Source of the DNA: Nitrospirota bacterium
Lineage (GTDB): Bacteria; Nitrospirota; Thermodesulfovibrionia; Thermodesulfovibrionales; JdFR-88
Reading direction: 5' to 3'
Assembly: GCA_021789735.1 (NCBI GenBank)
Contig: JAJYJB010000038.1
Span: 1-24,417, forward strand
DNA length: 24,417 bases
In this document: positions 1 to 6,531 of the stretch, piece after piece
How positions within the stretch are numbered: the stretch's first letter is position 1
Layout: each line of letters opens with the position of its first letter
Position numbers and translations under genes: made by a program
The notes under the pieces: model-generated
Databases searched by the model: none
The model's input: only the letters and a program-made list of their open reading frames with translations
What the model was told of the DNA's origin: nothing

Positions 1-721
1 TGGCCTTACTGACCCCCTGAAGCGGGTCTTCCCGCGAGACGTCGACCACACGGCCCGCGCCAAGGGCAAGCGCTTTTTCAAGCCTGAAGGGCACCGTGTC
101 CGCCCCGATGATGTTTTCCGCCTTTACCCCAAGCGCCCTTAGCGCGAGAATATGGAGGACCCCCATGACCCCAAGCCCGATCACAAAGACAAAAAAATCT
201 TCCTTTTCCAAACTATCTTCCCGTTCCGGGGGCAGGCCCGCCCTCCTCAGCCCCTTGAGCACACAGCCCAGGGGCTCCACCAGGACGCCGTCCTCAAACG
301 TGAGGTTTTTGTTTTCCGGAAGTTTAAGCGTGTCGTTTCTCAGGTTCACCGCCGGGATGAGTATGTACTCTGATATGCCCCCGGGAACAATGGAAGAGCC
401 CTTCCAGACCGGGCAGTGCACAAAGAGGCCCTTTTTGCAGAAGGGGCATTTTTGCCTGTCCATGCACGGGGCGTGATGGTGGACGGACACCCGGTCGCCC
501 TCTCTAAAACCCTCCACGCCGCTGCCTGTCTTTACTATGACGCCCGAGGGCTCATGGCCCAGCACGAGCGGCGCTTTTTTCTCTATGTACCAGGGCATCA
601 GGTCCCCCGAGCAGATGCCGGAGGCCATGGTCTTCATGAGCGCCTCGCCCGGACCCGGGGCCGGGATGGGTATCTCCTCTATCCTTATGTCGCCAAAGCT
701 GTACAGCCTTGCGGCCTTCAT
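1..721 (-). CDS. Zinc-dependent medium-chain alcohol/polyol dehydrogenase, C-terminus outside the window
   Basis: The frame reads from an ATG at 721 to the window edge, giving 240 codons of a family normally about 340-370 residues long, so roughly the last third is missing. It is a medium-chain dehydrogenase/reductase: an N-terminal GroES-like catalytic domain with the zinc ligand Cys37 in GICSGD and the GHE motif at 55-57, a structural-zinc loop with Cys86, 92, 95 and 103, then the start of the Rossmann fold with IGLGVMG at about 181-187. Enzymes of this family oxidise alcohols or polyols, or reduce the carbonyl, with NAD(P). The substrate cannot be read from sequence. The start is fixed by an ATGA overlap with the stop of the upstream dehydrogenase, which implies translational coupling and joint function. 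The first structural cysteine is five residues from the second, rather than the usual two. Confidence 0.9.
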   Translation of the reverse strand, partial: MKAARLYSFGDIRIEEIPIPAPGPGEALMKTMASGICSGDLMPWYIEKKAPLVLGHEPSGVIVKTGSGVEGFREGDRVSVHHHAPCMDRQKCPFCKKGLFVHCPVWKGSSIVPGGISEYILIPAVNLRNDTLKLPENKNLTFEDGVLVEPLGCVLKGLRRAGLPPEREDSLEKEDFFVFVIGLGVMGVLHILALRALGVKAENIIGADTVPFRLEKALALGAGRVVDVSREDPLQGVSKA

Positions 722-1812
722 CCCCTGCCGTGCCCGTCTTTTATCACATATTTGATGCCCTTGCCCGCGGCAAGCTTTTTGAAAGCGTTCCCGGCAGAGG
801 CCAGCCCGTATGTGCCGGATATCAGCGGGGAAACGTCAACACTGCCGTCCGCAAGGAGCCTGTATGCCTTCCGGACGTCTTCCGGGCAGAAATGGAAGGA
901 CGCCACGAGCGAAAGCTCATCATAATGTATCCTGTCCGAGGAAAAGACCACCGGCGAACCCTTTTTCAGCCCGCCAAAAAGCATTATCGTCCCTCCCCGT
1001 CTTGCATAAAGGGGGGCGGATTCCCAGACCTCTTTCCGCCCGGTGCACTCTATGACATAATCGGCGCCTGAGGGGGCAAACCTGGTGAACAGGCCGCCGC
1101 GGACCTGCTCCGGCTTGAAGACCGCCTCCGCCCCAAGCTGTTTTGCCAGCCTCAGCCTCGGGCCCTCCAGCGCGCAGACGGCCACCCTTACGCCCCTGGC
1201 CTTTAAAAGGACAAGGTGCAGAAGCCCTATCGGGCCTGCCCCGAAGATAAGCGCCGTCTCCGCGCCCTTGCCTTTCGGGGTTTTTGTTTTTTTGGTTTTT
1301 CCTGTTTTCAGGCCGAGCCTTTCGACGCCGTGCACCACGCAGCTTAAGGGCTCCAGAAAAGCGGCCTCCTCGAAAGAGAGGGCCTCCGGCTTTTTAAATG
1401 TATTGACCGCCGCTATGTGCCCGGGCAGCAGAACATACTGTCCGAAGGCCCCGAGCACCTTGGTGGCCATTATATTTTCACAGAGGTTGTAAAGGCCTTT
1501 TTTGCAGTACGCGCAGGAAAGACACGGGGCGGTGTGGACCGCCATAACGGCGTCGCCTTCCCTGAATTTTTTCCTTATCTTTCGCCCGGCCGCCGCGACT
1601 ATGCCCGAAAACTCGTGCCCGAAGGGGCCAGGCATCGGTATGAGGCCATGCCCGCGCAGATACGCCTTCAGGTCCGTTCCGCATGTGAGCGAGGCCTTTA
1701 CCCGCACAAGCAGCTCCCCGGGGCCAGGCCCGGGCACCGGGACCTCCCGCACGACGATCTTCCCCGGAGCGGCAAGCCACAACTGTTTTTGTTTTTCTTC
1801 TTGTTCAATCAT
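718..1812 (-). CDS. Zinc-dependent medium-chain alcohol/polyol dehydrogenase
   Basis: A 364-residue medium-chain dehydrogenase paralogous to the gene that follows it. The catalytic zinc site shows Cys44 in TCGTD and GHE at about 65-67. Four structural-zinc cysteines lie at about 97, 100, 103 and 111 in the usual C-x2-C-x2-C-x7-C spacing. The nucleotide-binding GAGPIG is at about 191-196. The frame is open upstream to a TTG at 1902, but the ATG at 1812 (MIEQ) gives the normal family N-terminus and is preferred; the ribosome site there is weak. An unusual Lys/Thr-rich stretch, GKTKKTKTPKGKG (about 171-183), sits just before the Rossmann domain. The stop overlaps the ATG of the next dehydrogenase (ATGA), so the pair is one operon and may act on related substrates or successive steps. 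Sorbitol-, threonine- or alcohol-dehydrogenase activity are all possible. Confidence 0.9.
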   Translation of the reverse strand: MIEQEEKQKQLWLAAPGKIVVREVPVPGPGPGELLVRVKASLTCGTDLKAYLRGHGLIPMPGPFGHEFSGIVAAAGRKIRKKFREGDAVMAVHTAPCLSCAYCKKGLYNLCENIMATKVLGAFGQYVLLPGHIAAVNTFKKPEALSFEEAAFLEPLSCVVHGVERLGLKTGKTKKTKTPKGKGAETALIFGAGPIGLLHLVLLKARGVRVAVCALEGPRLRLAKQLGAEAVFKPEQVRGGLFTRFAPSGADYVIECTGRKEVWESAPLYARRGGTIMLFGGLKKGSPVVFSSDRIHYDELSLVASFHFCPEDVRKAYRLLADGSVDVSPLISGTYGLASAGNAFKKLAAGKGIKYVIKDGHGRG

Positions 1813-1925
1813 CTTCGCGCCCGCAGCAGCAAAAAAATTTTTATGTTCCGGCAATAAAGAACCGGTCCCCTGAAAAACCGCCCAGTCCTCCCCGCTCCCC
1901 AAAAAAATGGCTTTCCACGGTTTTT

Positions 1926-2174
1926 TTAGAAAACGAGCTTGCCGCCGAATATCTGCCCTACCAGCGCCGCGACAACGAATATGGGTATGTAGCGGTAGTC
2001 CAGGTCCGACAGCCTGCGTCCAAGGAAAATGAGGGGTATGGGCAGATGGATATAAAGAAACCAGCGGGCGGAGAATTTCCTCACCTTCGACCGCAGGAAA
2101 CCGAAAGGCAGGTTGAGAATGAATGTAAAAAGGAAAAGCCCGAGGACGAGGGCGATCCTTGCCTTTAATTCCAT
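1926..2174 (-). CDS. Small hydrophobic membrane protein of unknown function
   Basis: An 82-residue protein of unrecognised family. Two hydrophobic segments, about residues 7-25 (IALVLGLFLFTFILNLPFGF) and 61-78, flank a basic stretch (RSKVRKF) and a moderately hydrophobic middle, so two or three membrane passes are likely. The start could be ATG at 2174 or TTG at 2183; neither has a strong ribosome site. A perfect TTGACA lies at 2206-2211 on this strand, so transcription may begin almost at the ATG. It sits between the HD-GYP gene and the dehydrogenase pair on the same strand, 113 bases from the next start, and may share a transcript. Function unknown. Confidence 0.6.
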   Translation of the reverse strand: MELKARIALVLGLFLFTFILNLPFGFLRSKVRKFSARWFLYIHLPIPLIFLGRRLSDLDYRYIPIFVVAALVGQIFGGKLVF

Positions 2175-2233
2175 ATCTTTCAAGTTAACCTAAATGCAAA
2201 AAGGCTGTCAAACCCGCCCGGCGCCCCGGTCCA

Positions 2234-3274
2234 TCATCCTGGAGCGAAGAGCAGCACGAGCTCCTCAAAAGCCTCTTTGAGGAATTTTCCCTCCAGGCTC
2301 TCCTTCATGTATTTGAGGGCCTGGAAGGCGGTGAGCCGCCTCTGGTAGGAACGGGTGGAAGTGAGGGCGTCATAGACGTCCGCGACGGCGCAGATGTGCC
2401 CTGCAAGCAGTATCTCGCGGTCTTTGAGCCCCACCGGATAACCGGAGCCGTCGATGCGCTCATGGTGCTGCATGATGATAGTGCGGCACTCTCTGGACAG
2501 CTCGCCCGCCTCGGTGACCATATCGCAGCCTGTTTGCGGGTGCTTTTTTATCTCTTCCATCTCTTCTGGTGTCAGCTTTCCGCGCTTGTTTATGATGGAG
2601 CTGTCCACCTTCACCTTTCCCAAGTCGTGGAGAAAAAACCCCGCGCCAAGCTCATGCATGTCTTCCCCGGCTAGGCCGTCCGTGAAAGATTTTGAAAGCA
2701 GCACGGCCAGGACACCCACGTTGACAGAATGCGTATACGTATAGAAATCATGGACCGTTATCTTAAGGAGCTCATTGGCCGTGGAGGGCTCGCAGAGTAT
2801 AAGGTCCACAACATCCTTTATCGCCTTTTTTGCCTCTTTTATGTTTTCAGCCCTTGGCTCTTCAAAGAGCCTTTCCATCAGAGTGAGGGAAGACCGGTAG
2901 ACCACCCCGGCTTTTTCAGCGGGCCCCATCCCGGAATTCCGGATGGCATCCAGGAGGGAGCGCGGTACCAGCTTGTCCGGCTCCCACCTGCCGGGCGCTT
3001 CCATCAGGACAGCTCTCGCGCCCCCTCCGGTCTGGTCTTCCTCCCCGGACCGCTGCCCCCAGGCATCGTCGAGCGAAAACGCATGAGAAAAACGGAGGGC
3101 CCCCTTCCGGGGGTCTATCATCACATATTCAAGGCCGCTTTCCTTCAGTTTTTTTATCTGGCCTTCGGACCTTATCGTAAAACTGTTTTTAAGGAAAGGG
3201 TGTTTCAGCCATCCGGCGGGCAGCACTACGTGCATGCCGGGCCGCAGCTCCGAGATCTTCACCCTCTTAAGCAT
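2234..3274 (-). CDS. HD-GYP domain protein, probable cyclic-di-GMP phosphodiesterase
   Basis: A 346-residue protein. The N-terminus (VKISELRPGMHVV, about 5-17) matches the DUF3391-type domain found before many HD-GYP domains. The catalytic HD-GYP domain covers about 165-340: His182 in YTHSVNV, the metal-binding HD pair at 216-217 (FLHDLGK), and the diagnostic HHERIDGSGYP at 270-280. Family members hydrolyse cyclic di-GMP in the cytoplasm, lowering this second messenger and so affecting motility and biofilm formation. No membrane segment or receiver domain is seen. The frame extends to a TTG at 3292, but ATG 3274 matches the family start; AGGGA lies about nine bases before it. The enzyme is divergent from the SAM synthetase gene. 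All key metal residues appear intact, so I expect it to be active. Confidence 0.93.
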   Translation of the reverse strand: MLKRVKISELRPGMHVVLPAGWLKHPFLKNSFTIRSEGQIKKLKESGLEYVMIDPRKGALRFSHAFSLDDAWGQRSGEEDQTGGGARAVLMEAPGRWEPDKLVPRSLLDAIRNSGMGPAEKAGVVYRSSLTLMERLFEEPRAENIKEAKKAIKDVVDLILCEPSTANELLKITVHDFYTYTHSVNVGVLAVLLSKSFTDGLAGEDMHELGAGFFLHDLGKVKVDSSIINKRGKLTPEEMEEIKKHPQTGCDMVTEAGELSRECRTIIMQHHERIDGSGYPVGLKDREILLAGHICAVADVYDALTSTRSYQRRLTAFQALKYMKESLEGKFLKEAFEELVLLFAPG

Positions 3275-3279
3275 ATTCA

Positions 3280-3309
3280 AATATCCCTGCAAGAGCGGGA
3301 AAATGTCAA
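3280..3309 (-). promoter_or_regulatory. Candidate sigma-70 promoter for the HD-GYP gene
   Basis: On the minus strand a perfect TTGACA (3309-3304) is followed after 18 bases by GATATT (3285-3280), four of six matches to TATAAT. The predicted transcription start falls on or next to the ATG at 3274, so the message may be leaderless. This is inference from spacing only. Confidence 0.4.
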
Positions 3310-3356
3310 GGACAAGACCATAAAACGAAACCAGGGGGCAAAACCAGGGGGGCCTG

Positions 3357-3385
3357 CTGGCAAAAAAACCGGTTTGGGGTAAGAT
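3357..3385 (+). promoter_or_regulatory. Candidate sigma-70 promoter for the SAM synthetase gene
   Basis: CTGGCA (3357-3362) and TAAGAT (3380-3385) are separated by 17 bases. They match the -35 and -10 consensus at four and five of six positions. The expected leader to the ATG at 3436 is only about 45 bases, too short for a SAM riboswitch. Confidence 0.45.
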
Positions 3386-3435
3386 TTACTCATGGCAAAA
3401 AAACATGAACCAGGGGCAGGACTGCCCGCCAGGCC

Positions 3436-4659
3436 ATGGTAAGCATAGAGCGCATCCCCGGCGTCCCCGTTTCCGAAGAGGCGGTGGAATGCGTCGAGCG
3501 GAAAGGGACAGGCCACCCGGACACCCTTGCCGACCTCATCTCGGAGGCCATCTCGGTTTCACTGTCAAAGGAGTACACGCGGCTTTTTGGCGCAGTCCTG
3601 CACCACAACACCGACAAGGGCTTTCTTGCCGCGGGGAGCGCGGTGAAAAGCTTCCAGGGCGGCAAGGTAACCAGGCCGATGCGGTTTTTCATCGGGGACA
3701 GGGCAACTTTCAAGGCCAAAGGCATAAAAGTGCCCGTGGCGGAGATAGCCGTGGAGGCGGCCAAACGATGGATAGGGGAAAACCTGCGCTTCGTTGAGCC
3801 GGACAGGCACATCCTCTTCCGTCCCGAACTCGCGCCAGGCTCAAAACAGCTTGCAGCCATATACGCGGCAGACGGCGCGCAGAAGATACTCGGGGCCAAC
3901 GACACCTCAGCCGCCGTGGGCTACTGGCCGCTTTCGCCCACCGAGGAGCTTGTCCTGGCCCTGGAGAGGTTTTTGAACTCGAAGGCCTTCAAAAGACGGT
4001 ATCCGGAAACCGGGGAGGACGTGAAGGTGATGGCCGTGAGAGAGAAGCGAAGCCTTGCGGTCACCGTGGCCATGCCCCTCATAGACCGGTTTTTAAGGTC
4101 GGAGGGAGAATATTTTGTCCGGAAGGAGATGGTGCTCGGGGAGATAGAGAGGTTTCTGAGCGCCAGGCGCCAGAACGGCCATTTTGAGGATTTCATGGTC
4201 CACTTAAACAGCCTGGACACCCGCGGCAAGGGTTTGGGAGGCATCTACCTGAGCGTGCTTGGCACCTCCGCGGAGGACGCCGACAGCGGCCAGGTGGGCA
4301 GGGGAAACCGGGCAAACGGCCTTATCAGCTTCGGAAGACCGCATACCATGGAGGCGGCCGCCGGAAAGAACCCGCGCAGCCACACCGGAAAGATATACGG
4401 GGTGCTGGCCCACGAGCTGGCCAGAAAGGTCTACGAAGGCACCCAGGGCATAAAAGAGGTGTATGTGCTGCTTGTGAGCCGAATAGGGGTGGAGGTCAGC
4501 AACCCCGCCGTAGTGTCGGTAAAGCTGAGGCTGCAGAAAGGGGCGCACCCAAAGGACCTCTCAGACAGCATAAACGGGATACTAGGGGAGGAACTCTCGC
4601 GGGAAAAACTGCTCCCTTTCATAAGGCGGCTTTCACAGGGGAAATATAACGTCTGCTGA
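3436..4659 (+). CDS. mat: S-adenosylmethionine synthetase, archaeal type (methionine adenosyltransferase)
   Basis: A 407-residue enzyme that makes S-adenosylmethionine from methionine and ATP, supplying methyl groups and radical SAM enzymes. It belongs to the archaeal-type family (PF01941), not to bacterial MetK. It shows the N-terminal ERKGTGHPDTLAD (about 21-33), GANDTSAAVGY (153-163) and the glycine-rich AEDADSGQVGRGNR (279-292) followed by MEAAAGKNP (305-313). Length fits the family (about 400). The ATG at 3436 has a modest AGG just upstream and gives the family N-terminus (MVSIERIPGVPV). It is transcribed alone: it diverges from the HD-GYP gene and ends in a terminator against a convergent neighbour. 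Such enzymes occur in scattered bacteria. Whether a metK also exists elsewhere in the genome is unknown. Confidence 0.95.
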   Translation: MVSIERIPGVPVSEEAVECVERKGTGHPDTLADLISEAISVSLSKEYTRLFGAVLHHNTDKGFLAAGSAVKSFQGGKVTRPMRFFIGDRATFKAKGIKVPVAEIAVEAAKRWIGENLRFVEPDRHILFRPELAPGSKQLAAIYAADGAQKILGANDTSAAVGYWPLSPTEELVLALERFLNSKAFKRRYPETGEDVKVMAVREKRSLAVTVAMPLIDRFLRSEGEYFVRKEMVLGEIERFLSARRQNGHFEDFMVHLNSLDTRGKGLGGIYLSVLGTSAEDADSGQVGRGNRANGLISFGRPHTMEAAAGKNPRSHTGKIYGVLAHELARKVYEGTQGIKEVYVLLVSRIGVEVSNPAVVSVKLRLQKGAHPKDLSDSINGILGEELSREKLLPFIRRLSQGKYNVC

Positions 4660-4679
4660 CCGTAAGCGGCAGCGTTTTT
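4655..4679 (+). terminator. Intrinsic terminator that includes the SAM synthetase stop codon
   Basis: GCTG, a bulged A, CCG, the loop TAAG, CGG and CAGC form a seven-pair stem, followed by G and TTTTT (4675-4679). The TGA stop (4657-4659) lies inside the 5' arm. The convergent membrane gene ends only two bases further on. Confidence 0.65.
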
Positions 4680-4680
4680 C

Positions 4681-5034
4681 CTATTGGCCTTCCCCGGCGG
4701 GGCCAGCCTCCGGGTTTTTGCTTTTTATCCACGCCAGGGTCCCAAGCCCGGCCAGTGCGCCAAGGGAAACTATGTGCGCCAGGAGCTCTCCGGTCCGCCC
4801 GGCCCCCACAGCCTGCCCCCAGTCCCCCCACTCCGTCGAGTGATACAGAAGCATCCGGGGTATACCGGCAAGGATGAACAGCACCATGGAGTACTTGGCC
4901 AGCCTGCCCAGAGCCCCCGCCCTGGGCGACCTGCGCATGAAAAAACTCAGGAACCCGCCCGCGGCGTAAAGGAATATGGCCAGGTCGTACAGGTAGTCGT
5001 TCAAGGTAAGGAGCAGCTTTATCGCAGGGCCCAT
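4681..5034 (-). CDS. Small integral membrane protein of unknown function
   Basis: A 117-residue protein not assigned to a family. Hydrophobic segments at about 14-33 (LYDLAIFLYAAGGFLSFFMR), 47-63 (KYSMVLFILAGIPRMLL) and 86-104 (HIVSLGALAGLGTLAWI) suggest three or four membrane passes. The loop between the last two holds HSTEWGDWGQAVGAG. The ATG at 5034 is preceded by a TATAAT only seven bases upstream and by no Shine-Dalgarno, so the message may be leaderless. It is convergent with the SAM synthetase gene. The layout of short helices with a histidine- and tryptophan-containing loop resembles small heme or quinone-pool membrane proteins, but I see no decisive motif. Confidence 0.7.
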   Translation of the reverse strand: MGPAIKLLLTLNDYLYDLAIFLYAAGGFLSFFMRRSPRAGALGRLAKYSMVLFILAGIPRMLLYHSTEWGDWGQAVGAGRTGELLAHIVSLGALAGLGTLAWIKSKNPEAGPAGEGQ

Positions 5035-5041
5035 GCGTTCT

Positions 5042-5069
5042 ATTATACCTGAAAAAGAAGGCCCTTCAG
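5042..5069 (-). promoter_or_regulatory. Candidate promoter of the 117-residue membrane protein
   Basis: On the minus strand a perfect TATAAT (5047-5042) has CTGAAG (5069-5064) 16 bases upstream, three of six to the -35 consensus. The start site predicted from the -10 box coincides with the ATG at 5034. Confidence 0.45.
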
Positions 5070-5092
5070 AGTTTTATGTGGAGGCGGGCGAC

Positions 5093-5303
5093 ATTCGCTC
5101 CGCTGGGCCGCCGTCTCCCGTGGCAAGGCGCACTGCAGTCCCGGCGCGGCCCAAATGAATACGGCAAACGGCTGTCGCCGCGCCACATCGCAGAGGCCGC
5201 GGCGGCCACTACGCTCACATCACCTGCCTCCCAGCCTCGTATCCGAGGGGCAGTGGGGGATTTTACCCCCACACATGAGAGGGCAATGCGGGCCTTGGCC
5301 CGC
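5093..5303. other. Hairpin-dense non-coding segment, candidate structured RNA or decayed repeat
   Basis: The 440-base gap between the membrane gene and the PagL-like gene holds several perfect inverted repeats. TGGGCCGC (5104-5111) pairs with GCGGCCCA (5146-5153), enclosed by ATTC/GAAT (5093-5096/5157-5160). CCTCG-TATC-CGAGG is at 5235-5248. GTGGGGG-ATTTTA-CCCCCAC is at 5253-5272. GCGGGCC-TT-GGCCCGC is at 5288-5303. Open frames cross it on both strands, but their composition (Ala/Arg-rich, no motif) looks like chance. It does not match the RNase P, tmRNA or SRP RNA signatures I know. Strand is undecided: it could be a free RNA, a leader of the minus-strand membrane gene or a palindromic repeat. 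Confidence 0.45.
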
Positions 5304-5474
5304 GCCTTGAAATCTGGGCGGGTTTTAAGAAAATTGAAGGGCCCTGTCCGCCCGCGGGGTTCCCGGAAGAACCAAAAACAAGAACCGCTTTCGTCTTTCC
5401 GGCTATTTTCTTTCGGGGAATTTTTTTTGTTTTGCTTCGTCCCCGGCCCTATTTTTTGTAGTATTATCATAGTC

Positions 5475-6089
5475 ATGAAAAAAAGGGGAGGGAACCGGAA
5501 GCGTTCATGCGGGCCGGCCCTGCTGTCCATAATGAAGACTGAAATTCCGGCTTTTTTCCGTATTTTTCTTTTAGCGGTGTGCCTCCTTGCCTTTGGCCGG
5601 GCGGCGATGGCCGCCTCCGGAGGGAAAACGGACATTTCCTCCGGGATACCCGGCTTCGAGCTCGGGATGGCGGGCGGCGGCAGCTTCAACGGAGACGGGT
5701 CCGCAAAAATGATGCTGCTTGCGGCCTTCCAGAAGCCGGTCTTCCCCAATTTCCTTCTGCGCGCGGAGCCCACGTTCGAATACATGAACGCCAAGGGCGA
5801 TGTGCTTTATGCGGCCGGGGCCTCCATTGTTGCCAGGAAGCTCGCCCCGTACAAGGGTTTGATCCCGTTTGTGGACCTTGGCGCCGGGCTTAACTACATC
5901 TCTCAGAGCCATTTCGCGGACAGGCAGCTGGGGGGCAACTTCATGTTCGACCTGATGCTGGGCGGCGGTTTCTATCTGACCAGGAGAATAAGCATCTCCT
6001 ACAGGTACAGGCACCTTTCAAATGCGGGCATTTTCAGCGAGAACGAGGGGATAGACTCCTACTACATCCTGCTTGGCATAGGCATGTAG
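5475..6089 (+). CDS. PagL-like lipid A 3-O-deacylase (acyloxyacyl hydrolase family), outer membrane
   Basis: A predicted outer-membrane beta-barrel of 204 residues from ATG 5475, or 185 from ATG 5532; both starts have weak ribosome sites. A signal peptide with hydrophobic core FLLAVCLLAF ends near AMA-AS (about residues 45-48). The mature part shows alternating, glycine- and aromatic-rich barrel strands. The C-terminal YRYRHLSNAG carries the PagL catalytic His and Ser (His180, Ser182). The third catalytic residue, Glu in Pseudomonas PagL 14 residues after the His, is Asp194 here. PagL removes the 3-position acyl chain of lipid A, remodelling the outer leaflet, which implies a Gram-negative envelope. 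The last residue is Met rather than the typical aromatic. No operon partner is seen. Family assignment is fairly sure, activity less so. Confidence 0.85.
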   Translation: MKKRGGNRKRSCGPALLSIMKTEIPAFFRIFLLAVCLLAFGRAAMAASGGKTDISSGIPGFELGMAGGGSFNGDGSAKMMLLAAFQKPVFPNFLLRAEPTFEYMNAKGDVLYAAGASIVARKLAPYKGLIPFVDLGAGLNYISQSHFADRQLGGNFMFDLMLGGGFYLTRRISISYRYRHLSNAGIFSENEGIDSYYILLGIGM

Positions 6090-6164
6090 CATATGGGCGC
6101 TAATTAAAAACCATTTTCGAGCCTTTTTAGGAGCTAATTGTTTCCATGTGCGAAGCTGAACCTG

Positions 6165-6244
6165 AAAAGGACAGTTTTGAAGACCTGGGCCGATTCAGAC
6201 TTTCTTTCCCCCTTCGAACATTGAAAATCAGCGGTCCTTTTTTT
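6165..6244 (+). terminator. Possible terminator downstream of the PagL-like gene
   Basis: AAAAGGAC (6165-6172) and GTCCTTTT (6234-6241) form an eight-base inverted repeat ending in a run of seven T. The enclosed loop is about 61 bases with only minor inner pairing, and the site is 75 bases after the stop, so this is tentative. Confidence 0.3.
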
Positions 6245-6334
6245 GGCTCAGGTTACGCCCTGGACACGCCCTGGACCTTGCCTTGAAAACGATTGCAAAA
6301 ATATGAACATTACAAGCACTAATTTAAATTACGT

Positions 6335-6444
6335 GCAGGTTGGGCTGAGCGCAGCGAAACCCAACAAGTCAATAATTTATGTTTATGTAAGAAGGAAGAA
6401 AAGGATAAGAAATGTTGGGCATCTCTGCGTTCAGCCCAATCTAC
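6335..6444. repeat. Pair of inverted REP elements (BIME-like) of the RAYT-associated type
   Basis: Copy 1 on the plus strand (6338-6366) reads GGTTGGGCTGAGCG, then CAGCGAAACCCAACA. Copy 2 is on the minus strand (6441-6413) and matches copy 1 at 24 of 29 positions by my count. Each copy folds on itself (GTTGGG with CCCAAC in copy 1). Copy 2 is preceded by GTAG (6444-6441), the tetranucleotide typical of REPs mobilised by REP-associated tyrosine transposases; copy 1 has GCAG there. A 46-base AT-rich spacer separates them. The GGTTGGGCTGAGCGCAGCG motif is one I recall as a widespread bacterial REP. A RAYT remnant lies about 0.9 kb downstream. Confidence 0.8.
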
Positions 6445-6531
6445 ATTTTCTGAGCGCATTACCATGGGGAAGACCGAGAAAGTGAGTGAAATAAACAGTA
6501 TCTATTTATATTTACGTTGTATTTACGTTCC

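Noticed and set aside
3386..3435. SAM riboswitch ahead of the SAM synthetase gene
   Set aside because: The predicted leader is only about 45 bases and holds no aptamer-like helices.
5076..5474. An N-terminal extension of the PagL-like frame back to 5076
   Set aside because: It would put 133 residues of random-looking sequence before a signal peptide; the hairpins there explain the DNA better.
5066..5794. A 242-codon minus-strand open frame across the structured region and the PagL-like gene
   Set aside because: No motif or plausible start; low-complexity Ala/Arg/Pro content, and it opposes a gene with a recognisable active site.
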